NCBI RefSeq assembly: GCF_000230835.1
Contig: NZ_CM001240.1
Coordinates: 4,351,779 to 4,415,778 of the forward strand
Source: Clostridium sp. DL-VIII
GTDB taxonomy: Bacteria > Bacillota > Clostridia > Clostridiales > Clostridiaceae
Length of the DNA stretch: 64,000 nt
Direction: 5' to 3'
Shown here: positions 8,433-17,629 of the stretch, piece after piece
Layout: the number at the start of each line of letters is the position of its first letter
How positions within the stretch are numbered: position 1 is the first letter of the stretch
Notes under the pieces: model-generated
Seen by the model: the letters and a program-made list of their open reading frames with translations, nothing else
The model's database searches: none
What the model was told of the DNA's origin: nothing
Made by a program: the position numbers and the translations under genes

Positions 8433-8705
8433 AATTAATACTCCTACAATATTTATACTATTTCTTACTTCGTTTATATTATATTTTCTAAAAAACAAAT
8501 AAATATTCGAGAATAACATTACATCGCCTGTAACCTCATATAATTACACACTATATCAACCTAACTAAATCTTATACAATCGAAAATAAACGTTCTTCTT
8601 TAATAAGATTAGAGTTTATTTATATAAATTTTAATTACAGGTTGCTATTTAAATTTCTCATATATGGACATACTAAAATATCAAATATTTAAGCAGGAGG
8701 TCCAT

Positions 8706-9464
8706 ATGAGAAAAAGATTAACTGTTAATACAAAGCATGCATCTTATGAAACTATAAAAGCGCTATATAAAAGTGAGAAAAATCCAAAAATTAAAACTAG
8801 ATTATTAACTATATTGCATTTATTTGAAGGAAAATCTAGTGTTGAAATTTCTCTTCTTTTAAAACAATCTGATGCTACGATTAGAACGACTATTCATCGA
8901 TATAATAAATTTGGATTAGAAGGCTTGAAAGACTTAGAGCACGCCCCAAAGAAAACAATTTTAACATCAGATGAACTTGCTATTGTTGATAATATTTTAA
9001 AAGAATCCCCCTATAATTCCGGTCTCAATTATAATAATTGGACTGGTGAACTTCTTGTAAATTGGGTAAGTTTAAACTTCAATAAAAAAATTTCACTTGG
9101 TACAGCTTATAATATATTTTCTAGACTTAACTACTCAAAAACTAGAGCTAAAAGATTAAGTAATAAAATTGATAAAGAAACTTTAACTAATTTTAGAGAA
9201 AAACTATCGAATTTGATAATATCAAAAGACGAAAATACTGTGATTCTCTATGAAGATGAAGCTATTATAACATCAGAGCCGTCTGCGACTGCCGTTTGGA
9301 CTAAAGTCGGAGTTCAGCCTATAGTTAAAACTTTACCAGGTGGCACAAGAAAAAGAGCTGTTATATTTGGTGCTACTAACCCTGAGACCGGTGATCTTAT
9401 CTATAAGATTTCTGATAAAGGAAATTCAGATAATTTTAAGTCTTTTTTAAAATACGGTCTCTGA
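8706..9464 (+). CDS. IS630-type transposase, N-terminal frame (copy 1)
   Basis: The protein has an N-terminal helix-turn-helix region with IEISLLLK-type repeats and the first catalytic aspartate (VILYEDEAI) of the DDE domain. The frame ends at TGA 9462-9464 after FLKYGL. Translation of the remaining catalytic domain needs a +1 shift into the frame that ends at 9756. ATG 8706 has AGGAGG 5 nt upstream, so the longer frame from 8664 is not used. Together the two frames would give a 349-residue DDE transposase. The ORF1 translation is identical to that of copy 2. Confidence 0.88.
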   Translation: MRKRLTVNTKHASYETIKALYKSEKNPKIKTRLLTILHLFEGKSSVEISLLLKQSDATIRTTIHRYNKFGLEGLKDLEHAPKKTILTSDELAIVDNILKESPYNSGLNYNNWTGELLVNWVSLNFNKKISLGTAYNIFSRLNYSKTRAKRLSNKIDKETLTNFREKLSNLIISKDENTVILYEDEAIITSEPSATAVWTKVGVQPIVKTLPGGTRKRAVIFGATNPETGDLIYKISDKGNSDNFKSFLKYGL

Positions 9465-9756
9465 AAATTATCAAAATAAAAAGGTTATATTCATCGCGGA
9501 CAATGCTAGATATCATCATTTTAAAGGTATAGATGATTTCTTAGAAGGTATAGAAAATATTTCTTTTTTATACCTTCCACCATATTGTTCTGAGTTAAAT
9601 GCAATTGAGCACCTTTGGAAAAACTTACGCCAAGCTGTAATTCATAATACTGTATTTGAAGTTTTTTCTCAGTTAATTCAACAAATTAAGTCACATTTAG
9701 ATGCATTAAATTTGGACAAGGGTAAACTAAAAAAGCTTTGTTATTTTATACAGTAG
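9463..9756 (+). CDS. IS630-type transposase, C-terminal frame (copy 1)
   Basis: In the +1 frame the sequence continues ENYQNKKVIFIADNARYHH, with the second catalytic aspartate, and LPPYCSELNAIEHLWKNLR, with the catalytic glutamate 35 residues further on. There is no start codon with an RBS, so it must be made by recoding at CTC-TGA-A. That arrangement resembles the CTT-TGA-C shift site of the RF2 gene. Confidence 0.8.
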   Translation, partial: ENYQNKKVIFIADNARYHHFKGIDDFLEGIENISFLYLPPYCSELNAIEHLWKNLRQAVIHNTVFEVFSQLIQQIKSHLDALNLDKGKLKKLCYFIQ

Positions 9757-9802
9757 GTTTACCCCGTATGATATTAGCAGTTAGTTATTAAAATTTATAT
9801 AG

Positions 9803-10414
9803 CTATTTGTAATCGTCAACATCGAAAATGTTATTTTTATAGTAATATTTCCGGTCTTCTTCTGTAATTTCACGAATAATCTTGCATGGATTGCCAGCTG
9901 CAATCATGTTGTCAGGTATATCTTTAGTAACTACACTTCCTGAACCAATAACTACATTATTACCAATATGCACTCCTGGATTAACTATAACATTTCCTCC
10001 AAGCCAAACATTATTACCAATAGTTATACTTATTCCATACTCGTATCCTGAATTCCTTGAATCAGGATGGATTGGATGTCCTGCAGTGTATAATGCTACA
10101 TTAGGTGCAAATTGCACATTATCTCCTATGATTACCTTTCCCACATCTAAAATAGTGCAGTTATAGTTTGCAAAGAAATTGTTTCCAATTTGAATATTTT
10201 TACCATAATCACAGTGAAATGGTGCTTCAATATGAACATTAGAGCCCACCTTATATAGAATTTCTCTTGTCAACTTTTCTATTTTTTCTTTTTCATCTGG
10301 TCTGCACAAGTTAAACTCATATATCTTCTGCTTATTTTTCATTCGTTCTTCTGTCAATCCATCTAACCATGCTTTATATGGAAGCCCCAATAACATTCTT
10401 TCTTTTTGATTCAT
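9803..10414 (-). CDS. Maltose/galactoside O-acetyltransferase-like protein
   Basis: A 203-residue left-handed beta-helix acetyltransferase. An N-terminal cap (ERMLLGLPYKAW) is followed by hexapeptide repeats with N-x-N/G-x-G spacing (IGNNFFANYN, IGDNVQFAPN, IGNNVWLGG) and the signature VVIGSGSVVTKDIPDNMIAAGNP. The catalytic histidine is in TAGHPIHP. Members (Maa, LacA, NodL) transfer acetyl from acetyl-CoA to sugar hydroxyls in the cytoplasm. The stop codon lies one base from the right end of IS copy 1, so the natural downstream region has been displaced. RBS AAGGGA lies 8 nt upstream. Confidence 0.88.
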   Translation of the reverse strand: MNQKERMLLGLPYKAWLDGLTEERMKNKQKIYEFNLCRPDEKEKIEKLTREILYKVGSNVHIEAPFHCDYGKNIQIGNNFFANYNCTILDVGKVIIGDNVQFAPNVALYTAGHPIHPDSRNSGYEYGISITIGNNVWLGGNVIVNPGVHIGNNVVIGSGSVVTKDIPDNMIAAGNPCKIIREITEEDRKYYYKNNIFDVDDYK

Positions 10415-10544
10415 AATAAAGTTCCCTTCCTCCTATATTTTCAACTTAAAGATTTTTATTATAATCCTTATCTTAAATTTATATCTTATACTATTTTTAC
10501 CATTAACTAACTATAAAATCAATTATTAATATTATGCCATAAGC

Positions 10545-10576
10545 AGAAGAGACAGCATTTATCTGCTGTCTCTTCT
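10545..10576. terminator. Strong hairpin after the TPR protein gene
   Basis: A perfect 13-bp stem (AGAAGAGACAGCA/TGCTGTCTCTTCT) with a 6-nt loop lies 25 bp after the minus-strand stop codon. The T-run is poor on either strand, so termination is probable rather than certain. Confidence 0.5.
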
Positions 10577-10600
10577 ACTTATTGTTTATTTACAATTAAT

Positions 10601-11713
10601 CTAATTCCCTATTTGACTTATCATCATTTTAGCATTTGAAACATATGTTGATTTAGGATAGTTGTCTATTACTTTATGAAAATATATAAGAGCATTCTCA
10701 TAATCTTTAGTTTCCTTATAACACATTCCCACTTGGAAAGTAGCCCAAGGTATAATATCTAAATCAGGATTGATTTCAGAAGCTATTTTAATTTTAGGTA
10801 ATGCCTCCTCATAATTCCCTTTCTTATATAATTGATTTCCATCATTATATATACTCCATACCTTACTAGTACTTATATCCTGCCATAATCTATCAAACTT
10901 TAATTTTGTTTCATTATCTAAATTCATATTTCTCATGCTTATTAATATATTAGCTGATTTTTCATAATCTCCGTCATTAAAATATGTCTCTGCTTCACTT
11001 ATCATATTGATAGTGTTATTTTCATCCTTATTACCACCTACATTAGACTTTGTACTATCCAAATCTTTTGTAGGGATTTCATTTTCTTCATAAGTAAAAT
11101 CTTTTTTTTCTGATTCAGGTGAACTATTATTTTCATCTAAGTTTTCATTATCTTTTTCATCAGAAGAGATTGCTTCATTTCCATATTGAAATTTTCCTAA
11201 AACTTCTTTAATATTTAATGGATTAAAATAATCAATATAAACTCCTGCTATAGCAATCACAGTAATTGATAATGCAAGAATGATACCTTTTACTGGTGTG
11301 CTCTTTTTATTAATTGCTTCATTATAGATATGATTAACTTCTACTATATCTCCTGAAGTTTTAGATACAATTTGTTTAAATTCTATATTCTCTAGGTATT
11401 CTTTTGCTAGCTCTTTAAACATCTCATTTTTAGCTAATTTTTTAAATATCTTTTTAGCCTTTCTATATTCTCCAATATTAACATAACATAATCCAATAAA
11501 TTTGCTTGCTTCAAAAAAACTTTTATTATATGATAAAGCTTTTTTCAAATCATCTATTGCTAAATTTAACTTATTTTTTTTCATCTCTCCAATTGCCGTA
11601 TTATATAAAATAATAGACTTTTTAATCTTTTCATCTATTTTATATGAAGTAAATTCAAAATTTTTTATATTGATTGGCTGCATCTTTTCAATTTCTATAT
11701 CAAAATCAAGCAA
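10601..11713 (-). CDS. Membrane-anchored TPR protein
   Basis: A 370-residue protein with an N-terminal cytoplasmic TPR pair (LAIDDLKKALSYNKSFFEA, GEYRKAKKIFKKLA), a single transmembrane segment near residue 145 (GIILALSITVIAIAGVYI), a low-complexity acidic linker, and a C-terminal run of TPRs ending in YENALIYFHKVIDNYPKS. The C-terminal repeats resemble YbgF/BamD-type outer modules. TPRs mediate protein contacts; the partner is unknown. The start is probably TTG 11713, with AAGGGGG upstream. It stands alone. Confidence 0.7.
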   Translation of the reverse strand: MLDFDIEIEKMQPINIKNFEFTSYKIDEKIKKSIILYNTAIGEMKKNKLNLAIDDLKKALSYNKSFFEASKFIGLCYVNIGEYRKAKKIFKKLAKNEMFKELAKEYLENIEFKQIVSKTSGDIVEVNHIYNEAINKKSTPVKGIILALSITVIAIAGVYIDYFNPLNIKEVLGKFQYGNEAISSDEKDNENLDENNSSPESEKKDFTYEENEIPTKDLDSTKSNVGGNKDENNTINMISEAETYFNDGDYEKSANILISMRNMNLDNETKLKFDRLWQDISTSKVWSIYNDGNQLYKKGNYEEALPKIKIASEINPDLDIIPWATFQVGMCYKETKDYENALIYFHKVIDNYPKSTYVSNAKMMISQIGN

Positions 11714-11950
11714 GTAGTTTCCCCCTTAAAAGCTTATATAAAAATATTAATTTATACACACATCGTATAAATGATAATTGAATGTTAATTAATATTTACA
11801 TAAAATTATTTTGAAGTATATACTCATACTAGCAAATTGTGACATAAAATTCAACATAAAGTCATATTGTTAAAATTATTATCAAACTTACAGTTTATTC
11901 TTAATGGTATGATAAATCTATAATTTTACATATTTTTCACGTAAAGAAAC

Positions 11951-11973
11951 GCCTAAAAATTCTATCTTTAGGC
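11951..11973 (-). terminator. Terminator after the ComEC-like gene
   Basis: GCCTAAA/TTTAGGC with a 9-nt loop, followed on the minus strand by GTTTCTTT. Confidence 0.6.
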
Positions 11974-12000
11974 ATTCTTGCTTTTCTACATTTATATTGC

Positions 12001-12918
12001 TTAATTTTCTTTTTTAATAGTTTTTTTATCTTGGCTTCCTGGTACATCTGAATTTTTTTCTACTGGATTGACATTAAACTTTATATCCTTACCATTTGAA
12101 GTTGCTACTATTGTCCCTTCCAAATCAGTTCTAAATACGTTAATATTTTTTGCATTAAGTTTATCTAAAGTTTCCTTGTGAGGATGTCCATAGTCATTTG
12201 CTTTCCCACAGCTTATTACAGCATACTTTGGATTTACCTTATCTAAAAATGCCTTTGTAGTTGAGGAACTACTGCCGTGATGCCCCACTTTCAAAACATC
12301 GGCTTGAATATCAAGCTGTTTTTTAAGTATTTCACTTTCACTTATATCTTCAGCATCTCCCATAAATATAAAACTTGTATTTCCATACTTTAGCTTACAA
12401 ACAATTGAATAGTTATTAATGTCCTCATATCCAGTGCTATTAGGAGCTAAAAACGTTAGTGTTGCATTTCCTATTGTAAGAGAATCCCCTACCTTTGGTA
12501 CAGTAATTTTTAAATTTTTATCTTTCAAAGCTTTAACCATATTTTCATATGTTTTTGTTGTGTATGTAATCTTTGGAGAATAAAATACTCCAATATTGAC
12601 TTCCTTAATAACGTCATCCATACTTCCTATATGATCCTCATGTGGATGAGTTGCTATTACATAATCTAGATTAGTGACCCCAATAGATTTAAGATAATCT
12701 AGAGCTTTCTTATCGCTAGTTCCAGCATCAATTAATATATTCTTATCCTCTATTTGAATTAGTTCACTATCTCCTTGTCCAACATCAATATAATGTATTT
12801 TCACTCCACTTACTTGCGTATTTTTACTATTATCTTGATTAGTTTTTCCGCATGAAATTAATAATGAAGAAAGTATAACAGTTAGAAAAATACTTAATAT
12901 CCTCTTGCTATTCTTCAT
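12001..12918 (-). CDS. ComEC/Rec2-like metallo-beta-lactamase-fold lipoprotein
   Basis: A 305-residue protein with a lipoprotein signal (lipobox LLISC, residues 19-23), so it is probably anchored outside the membrane. The rest is a metallo-beta-lactamase fold with the metal motif THPHEDHIGS (HxHxDH), preceded by VGQGDSELIQIEDKNILID. Further ligands are in FMGDAED, VGHHGS and CGKANDYGHPH. This is the same fold as the C-terminal nuclease-like domain of the DNA-uptake channel ComEC, and stand-alone versions are common in clostridia. Extracellular nuclease or phosphodiesterase activity is inferred. RBS GGGGGAAATCAA precedes the ATG. Confidence 0.85.
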   Translation of the reverse strand: MKNSKRILSIFLTVILSSLLISCGKTNQDNSKNTQVSGVKIHYIDVGQGDSELIQIEDKNILIDAGTSDKKALDYLKSIGVTNLDYVIATHPHEDHIGSMDDVIKEVNIGVFYSPKITYTTKTYENMVKALKDKNLKITVPKVGDSLTIGNATLTFLAPNSTGYEDINNYSIVCKLKYGNTSFIFMGDAEDISESEILKKQLDIQADVLKVGHHGSSSSTTKAFLDKVNPKYAVISCGKANDYGHPHKETLDKLNAKNINVFRTDLEGTIVATSNGKDIKFNVNPVEKNSDVPGSQDKKTIKKEN

Positions 12919-13065
12919 TTGATTTCCCCCTAGTATAAATAATACTACTATTATTGCATATTTTCCCTATATTTTGTCAATGATAGAATATGGAAAACTC
13001 CTCAACCACAAATAGAGATAGTCTTAGTTTTTATATACTATCTCTATTTCTTATTATAGTTTACT

Positions 13066-13671
13066 TTAAAAAGTCTCAAATGTATTTTGGACTATATTGG
13101 GAAGCAGCTTATAAACCGAGCATCCAATTTTACCTTCAAAATATTTTTTTATATCCATAACCGCATTCCATTTATATACAATCAAATTACTAATTCCAGA
13201 TCTCAAAGCCGTATTCACAAATCTTTTTTCAATTAATGTAAATCCATCAGGCATTGAAAGTGAATCACATAATTGTATGAGAAGATCATAATCATCATAT
13301 TCAATATCTTTAATATATTTTTCTACGATTTCTGCTTCTTCCCTTTGGTAACCCCAATCACCATAAATTGCATTCACATCTTTATACGGAAATGTATGCG
13401 TCATGCAAATTCTTGCAATCTCTTCATGACCCTTTTCCTGCATAAAAGCATGACCATATAACACGTGCTCCATCCCACTTATGTATTTCCGTCTTCCTAT
13501 ATCATGTAATAATCCTAATATATAAGCTTTTTCACTATTTAGCCCCTGGTCTTTATCTGCTATTAATCTTGCAGCTAGCGCAACATTTTTTGAATGTTCT
13601 ATCCATGATCCAGGATTTAATCCTTCTGCTTCTCTTAAAATTTCTTCTGCTTCTTTTATTCCTAGTTTCAT
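13066..13671 (-). CDS. HD-domain hydrolase, last gene of the ABC operon
   Basis: A 201-residue HD-superfamily protein with metal motif residues in order: WIEHSKNV (H), GLLHDIGR (HD), MEHVLYGH, CMTHTFPY and LIQLCDSL (D). Family members are metal-dependent phosphohydrolases. Its ATG overlaps the permease stop codon (TAATG), so the two are translationally coupled, and the transporter substrate and this enzyme are probably linked. The oxygen-dependent PhnZ branch of the HD family is unlikely in an anaerobe. The substrate is unknown. Confidence 0.75.
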   Translation of the reverse strand: MKLGIKEAEEILREAEGLNPGSWIEHSKNVALAARLIADKDQGLNSEKAYILGLLHDIGRRKYISGMEHVLYGHAFMQEKGHEEIARICMTHTFPYKDVNAIYGDWGYQREEAEIVEKYIKDIEYDDYDLLIQLCDSLSMPDGFTLIEKRFVNTALRSGISNLIVYKWNAVMDIKKYFEGKIGCSVYKLLPNIVQNTFETF

Positions 13672-15350
13672 TAAATTGTTCCTCCAAGCTTTAGCATGTC
13701 GCTTACCTTATTTATTGCTATTAACATGATTAAGGTAATTATGACACAAATCACAGCCATAGACATTCCTAAAGATAGGTTTCCCTGCTCAAACTGTGAA
13801 TATATATAAGTTGAGGCTGTTGCCATTGAAGGAGGCAATATCATTAAAGGTGCCACTAATTCCCTAATTGAAATCATGAACGTCATCATCCAGCCTGCTA
13901 GAATTCCAGGTATCAATAAGGGCACAGTAATTCTCCTTAAAACATAAATTCTACTACCGCCTAATACTTTTCCTGCATTAAATAAACTTTCATCAAGCTG
14001 TACATAACTCGCTTTAACATATTGAACTGTATATGGCAGAAACAATACTATATAGGTTAATATGACCATTCCATAGGTGTTATAAATAGGTATTGCCATC
14101 CATGAGGAATTCCAAAATAATATTAATCCGACTACCATAACTATTCCAGGTATTGTATTTGGAAGGATGCTACATAAGTCTATTATTTTTTCTGAAAGCC
14201 TTTTAGACTTATTAATAGAAATCGCAAGAACTGTCCCTAAAATAGCACAGATACAAGTCGCTATAGTAGACAAGCCAAGAGTATTTAAAAGTGCTTCCAT
14301 CCCTTCAGAGTCGAAACTTAAAAGTTTTGTATAATACTCAAAGGTAAAATTACTTATGGAAAGTCCACCGCTTCTAAGCTTCATAATAGATGCAGCTAAA
14401 ATAGAAAAGTATGGAATTCCTATGGATATAATTAAAATTCCTATTACATATGACCAAACCAATAAGCTCTGCCAAAATTTCAGCTTATATACTTTTTCTC
14501 TCATTCCCTTTCCACTAACCAAATTATAGGAATACTTTCTATTAACTAAAGAACTTACATACCAGATACCTATGCAAATTGTTAAAAGCATTGAGGCAAC
14601 AGAAGTAGCCTTAGGAAAATCAATTGGCCAGCTTGATATATATTGATGTATTTCTGTAGTTAAAACGAAAAATCCGATTTTTCTGCCAAAGGTAGCAGGC
14701 GTTCCAAACTCAGCTATAGCTTTTATAAAAACTAACAATGCACCTAAGGCATAACTTGAAAGTAGCAGAGGTAAAATAACTCTTCTAAATGTATAGAAGC
14801 CTTTTCCACCATGAATGTATGCAGCTTCTTCTCTGCTTCCACCTATCTTTACCAAAGCATTTTTTAAGATTAAATAAAGAAATGGGAATGTCTGCAAACT
14901 CATTATTATAACCATTCCTGATAAACTAAAGAAATGTTCATTCAAATTAATTGGAAGCTTAATAAATTCATCATAATAGCCATTAGGCTGCATAAATAAG
15001 ATCCATCCCATAGCTCCTATATAGGGAGGTGTCATGAAAGGAATCATAAATATAACTTCAAGCCACTTGTGCTTTCTAATAGATGTTTTAACCATTATCA
15101 TTGCAAGGGGCAGAGCAAATACAGTAGACATTATCACAACTAGAAAACCCAATAATATTGTATTTATGAAAACCTTTTTTATTTCTCCATCAGATAAAAT
15201 CAAAAATGGTGCACATATATCCAGTTTACTGTCTGGATATATGCTGGTTAATATAACAAGGGCTGCAGGCATAACTATCAGTATTGCAAGAAGTAGAATT
15301 ATTAATGCTTTACTTATGCCTTCTAAATTTTTCAAAGAAATCAACTCCAT
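13671..15350 (-). CDS. ABC transporter permease, fused two-domain (FbpB/AEP type)
   Basis: A 559-residue inner-membrane protein with about twelve hydrophobic segments. It has two copies of the binding-protein-dependent permease signature: EEAAYIHGGKGFYTFRRVILP near residue 175 and ESLFNAGKVLGGSRIYVLRR near residue 450. Fused permeases of this kind occur in Fe(III) and 2-aminoethylphosphonate/sulfate-type importers. It starts 8 nt after the binding-protein gene. The ATG at 15350 has a weak RBS; an in-frame TTG five codons later has GGAG 9 nt upstream and is an alternative start. Confidence 0.85.
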   Translation of the reverse strand: MELISLKNLEGISKALIILLLAILIVMPAALVILTSIYPDSKLDICAPFLILSDGEIKKVFINTILLGFLVVIMSTVFALPLAMIMVKTSIRKHKWLEVIFMIPFMTPPYIGAMGWILFMQPNGYYDEFIKLPINLNEHFFSLSGMVIIMSLQTFPFLYLILKNALVKIGGSREEAAYIHGGKGFYTFRRVILPLLLSSYALGALLVFIKAIAEFGTPATFGRKIGFFVLTTEIHQYISSWPIDFPKATSVASMLLTICIGIWYVSSLVNRKYSYNLVSGKGMREKVYKLKFWQSLLVWSYVIGILIISIGIPYFSILAASIMKLRSGGLSISNFTFEYYTKLLSFDSEGMEALLNTLGLSTIATCICAILGTVLAISINKSKRLSEKIIDLCSILPNTIPGIVMVVGLILFWNSSWMAIPIYNTYGMVILTYIVLFLPYTVQYVKASYVQLDESLFNAGKVLGGSRIYVLRRITVPLLIPGILAGWMMTFMISIRELVAPLMILPPSMATASTYIYSQFEQGNLSLGMSMAVICVIITLIMLIAINKVSDMLKLGGTI

Positions 15351-15358
15351 TTACTCTA

Positions 15359-16396
15359 TTAATTCTTAAACATTTTTGTAAACTTATCAATAACATTTTT
15401 TTGGTTTGAATTCATCCAGTCAGAATCAGTCTTAAAGGTTGGAATTTCACTTCCACTTGGTCTTCCTTCTGTTTTTATATCACTTCTTCCTGGAAGTAAA
15501 TATGCATCCGAAACCATCTTCTGAGCTTCATCAGATAACAAGTAATCTATAAAGGCTTTTGCATTTTCAACATTACTGCTTGACTTTAAAATCAAAGCTG
15601 GTCTGGCACTTATTATCGTCCCCTCAGACGGATATACTAAATCAACAGCCTCTCCTTTAGCCTTAGCTTGATAAGTCATATAATCTACACTTGCAGCAGC
15701 CATGGTTTTAGCTCCTGTGATAACTGGATCTAAAGCTTCTTGATTTGCTCCTGCCATGGAACCTCCGTTATCCTTTAACTTTTTAAAGAAATCCCAGCCT
15801 GCATCACCTTTTGCATTTACAAAACCTGTAGCAAATTCTGCTGCTGAGCCTGAAAGTGATGGATCTGGAATATTAACTTTATCTTTTAAATCTTCCTTAG
15901 TTAATTCATCCCAGCTTTTAGGTGGTTCCTTTACCAATTTTGTATTATAAGCTATCCCTAGTGCTGATAAGCTGTAATTAAAATAATTTCCATCTTTTTC
16001 AGCCCATTGTGGGAAAAGCTTATCCGCATTTTTTGCTTCCTTATATGGCAAAGTCATACCATCCTTCATTAAACCTTGTGCAGAAGATAAAGATGCTAAT
16101 ACTAAAACATCTGCCACAGGCTTATCCTTTTCTGCTTCTAATCTCGATAATATTTTTCCATTGGTACTTTTAAACAATTCTACTTTAACTCCAGTTTTCT
16201 CTTCAAAACCTTTTTGAATATTTTCAGACAGCTCGTCTGGGCCTGCACTATATACTACGAGCTTACCATTTAACTTTGGTGTTCCTCCATTGTTTTCAGC
16301 AGAAGTAGCCTGTACCGCGCTTTTACCGCAGCCTACTAAACTAGCACCGCTTATTGCCATAACTAAAATTATTGCTAAAGCTTTTTTTAATTTCAT
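15359..16396 (-). CDS. ABC transporter substrate-binding lipoprotein (Fe(III) or phosphonate type)
   Basis: A 345-residue lipoprotein (signal MKLKKALAIILVMAISGASLV cut before a lipobox Cys) with a periplasmic-binding-protein class II fold. It begins LNGKLVVYSAGPDEL and contains FEEKTGVKVELF, GIAYNTKL and SWDELTKEDLKDKV, the pattern of FbpA/AEP-type binding proteins. The iron-ligating tyrosine pair of FbpA is not obvious (DAYLLPGRSDI occurs where it is expected), so a phosphonate or other anion substrate remains possible. ATG 16396 has AAGGAG 8 nt upstream; the frame extends upstream to 16453 without an RBS. It is the second gene of the operon. Confidence 0.85.
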   Translation of the reverse strand: MKLKKALAIILVMAISGASLVGCGKSAVQATSAENNGGTPKLNGKLVVYSAGPDELSENIQKGFEEKTGVKVELFKSTNGKILSRLEAEKDKPVADVLVLASLSSAQGLMKDGMTLPYKEAKNADKLFPQWAEKDGNYFNYSLSALGIAYNTKLVKEPPKSWDELTKEDLKDKVNIPDPSLSGSAAEFATGFVNAKGDAGWDFFKKLKDNGGSMAGANQEALDPVITGAKTMAAASVDYMTYQAKAKGEAVDLVYPSEGTIISARPALILKSSSNVENAKAFIDYLLSDEAQKMVSDAYLLPGRSDIKTEGRPSGSEIPTFKTDSDWMNSNQKNVIDKFTKMFKN

Positions 16397-16474
16397 TTTC
16401 AACACTCCTTTTTCTTCTTTTATATAATTTTGCTGCTTACAATTACAAACCATTTAACAACTTGTACATCTTTT

Positions 16475-17449
16475 CTAACCTTCAATCTCATATATATCTT
16501 TTTTCTTAATAAACAGCTTTATCTTTTCTCCCTGCCTAATCCTATATGAACTGTATATTAAGAATTTTTTATCTTCCATAACTTCTACTAATATTTCATA
16601 CCTATCTCCAAAATAACTTAAAGCTTTCACCACTCCATCATAGGTTTCAAACTCTTCGCCTAAGCCATCGGATTTTAAATATATATGCTCAGGCCTTACT
16701 AATCTTTTGTTTTTAATCAGCCAATTTGATTTCCCAATAAATCTTGCTACAAAAGGTTTCATCGGCTTATTATAGATATTTTCAGGTGCATCCTTTTGAA
16801 GAATCGTGCCTTTATTCATAACTACAATTTCATCTGACATAGTTAATGCTTCATTTTGATCATGAGTAACATAAATAGCAGTAGATCCTATGTTATGTAC
16901 TAAATTAATTATTTCTACTCTCATCTCTTCTCTTAATATGGCATCTAAAGCACTAAGGGGTTCATCAAATAGAACTAACTGTGGCTTTAAAACAACAGCT
17001 CTCGCAAAAGCTACTCTTTGCTGCTGTCCTCCAGATAACTCGTGAGGGAAACGCTTTTCCATTCCCTGAAGTCTTACCATATCTATTGCTTCCATAACTT
17101 TTTTCCTTAAATCCTTCTGCTGTCCTGTGGCCCTAAGTCCAAACGCTATATTTTCAAATACTGTCATATGAGGCCATAATGCAAAATCTTGAAACACCAT
17201 GCCAAAGTTTCTTAAATTTATGGCTTTATTTATTTTCTTTTCTCTAGAAAACAAACATTCCTCTCCCATATATATTTCCCCTTCATCCGGTTCTTCAAGT
17301 CCCGCAATGCATCTTAATAGTGTTGTTTTTCCACATCCAGATGGCCCTAAAAGAGTAGTAAAACTTCCTTTATTTATAATTAAACTTATTGACTCTAATG
17401 CTTGTACCTTATTGAAAGATTTTTTAATCCCATCTATTCTTAACTGCAT
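16475..17449 (-). CDS. ABC transporter ATPase with TOBE domain
   Basis: A 324-residue importer ATPase. Walker A is GPSGCGKTT near residue 36, the Q-loop is FQDFALWPHMTV, the signature is LSGGQQQRVAFARA near residue 138, Walker B is LVLFDEPLSALD, and the switch histidine is in VTHDQNEA. A C-terminal TOBE-like segment follows residue 240. It energises the fused permease encoded downstream. It is the first gene of a four-gene minus-strand operon (ATPase, binding protein, permease, HD protein) and is divergent from the LysR gene at 17630. AGGAG lies 6 nt before the ATG. Confidence 0.9.
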   Translation of the reverse strand: MQLRIDGIKKSFNKVQALESISLIINKGSFTTLLGPSGCGKTTLLRCIAGLEEPDEGEIYMGEECLFSREKKINKAINLRNFGMVFQDFALWPHMTVFENIAFGLRATGQQKDLRKKVMEAIDMVRLQGMEKRFPHELSGGQQQRVAFARAVVLKPQLVLFDEPLSALDAILREEMRVEIINLVHNIGSTAIYVTHDQNEALTMSDEIVVMNKGTILQKDAPENIYNKPMKPFVARFIGKSNWLIKNKRLVRPEHIYLKSDGLGEEFETYDGVVKALSYFGDRYEILVEVMEDKKFLIYSSYRIRQGEKIKLFIKKKDIYEIEG

Positions 17450-17629
17450 ATCTATCTCCTTATCTAATAACTTCTACTTTTTCAGTATAAATTCCAAAAT
17501 TTATCTTAATGTTATGAATAGGTAAATATATAGTTAAGTTTTTCTATAAAAACTATTATATGCTATAGATTTTTTCTATAATGTTTTTGAGAATACATAA
17601 TTATCTATTAAAATTACAAGGAGAAAAAT

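Larger units (their letters stand above)
8621..9801 (+). mobile_element. IS630-family insertion sequence, copy 1 (1181 bp)
   Basis: The boundaries were set by comparing the two copies in the window. The ends are TATATAAATTTTAAT/ATTAAAATTTATATA, a 15-bp terminal inverted repeat with weaker pairing inward (TGCTA). IS630 elements duplicate a TA target, and the outermost TA on each side may be that duplication. It carries one transposase split over two reading frames. The right end lies one base from the stop codon of the acetyltransferase gene at 9803. Confidence 0.9.

Noticed and set aside
9435..9455. -1 frameshift at the T-run (TTTTTTA) of the transposase
   Set aside because: A -1 shift leads to a frame that does not carry the DNARYHH and NAIEHLW motifs; only +1 does.
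13066..13671. PhnZ-type oxygenase for the HD protein
   Set aside because: PhnZ needs O2 and its specific Tyr/Glu residues are not apparent; the host looks strictly anaerobic.
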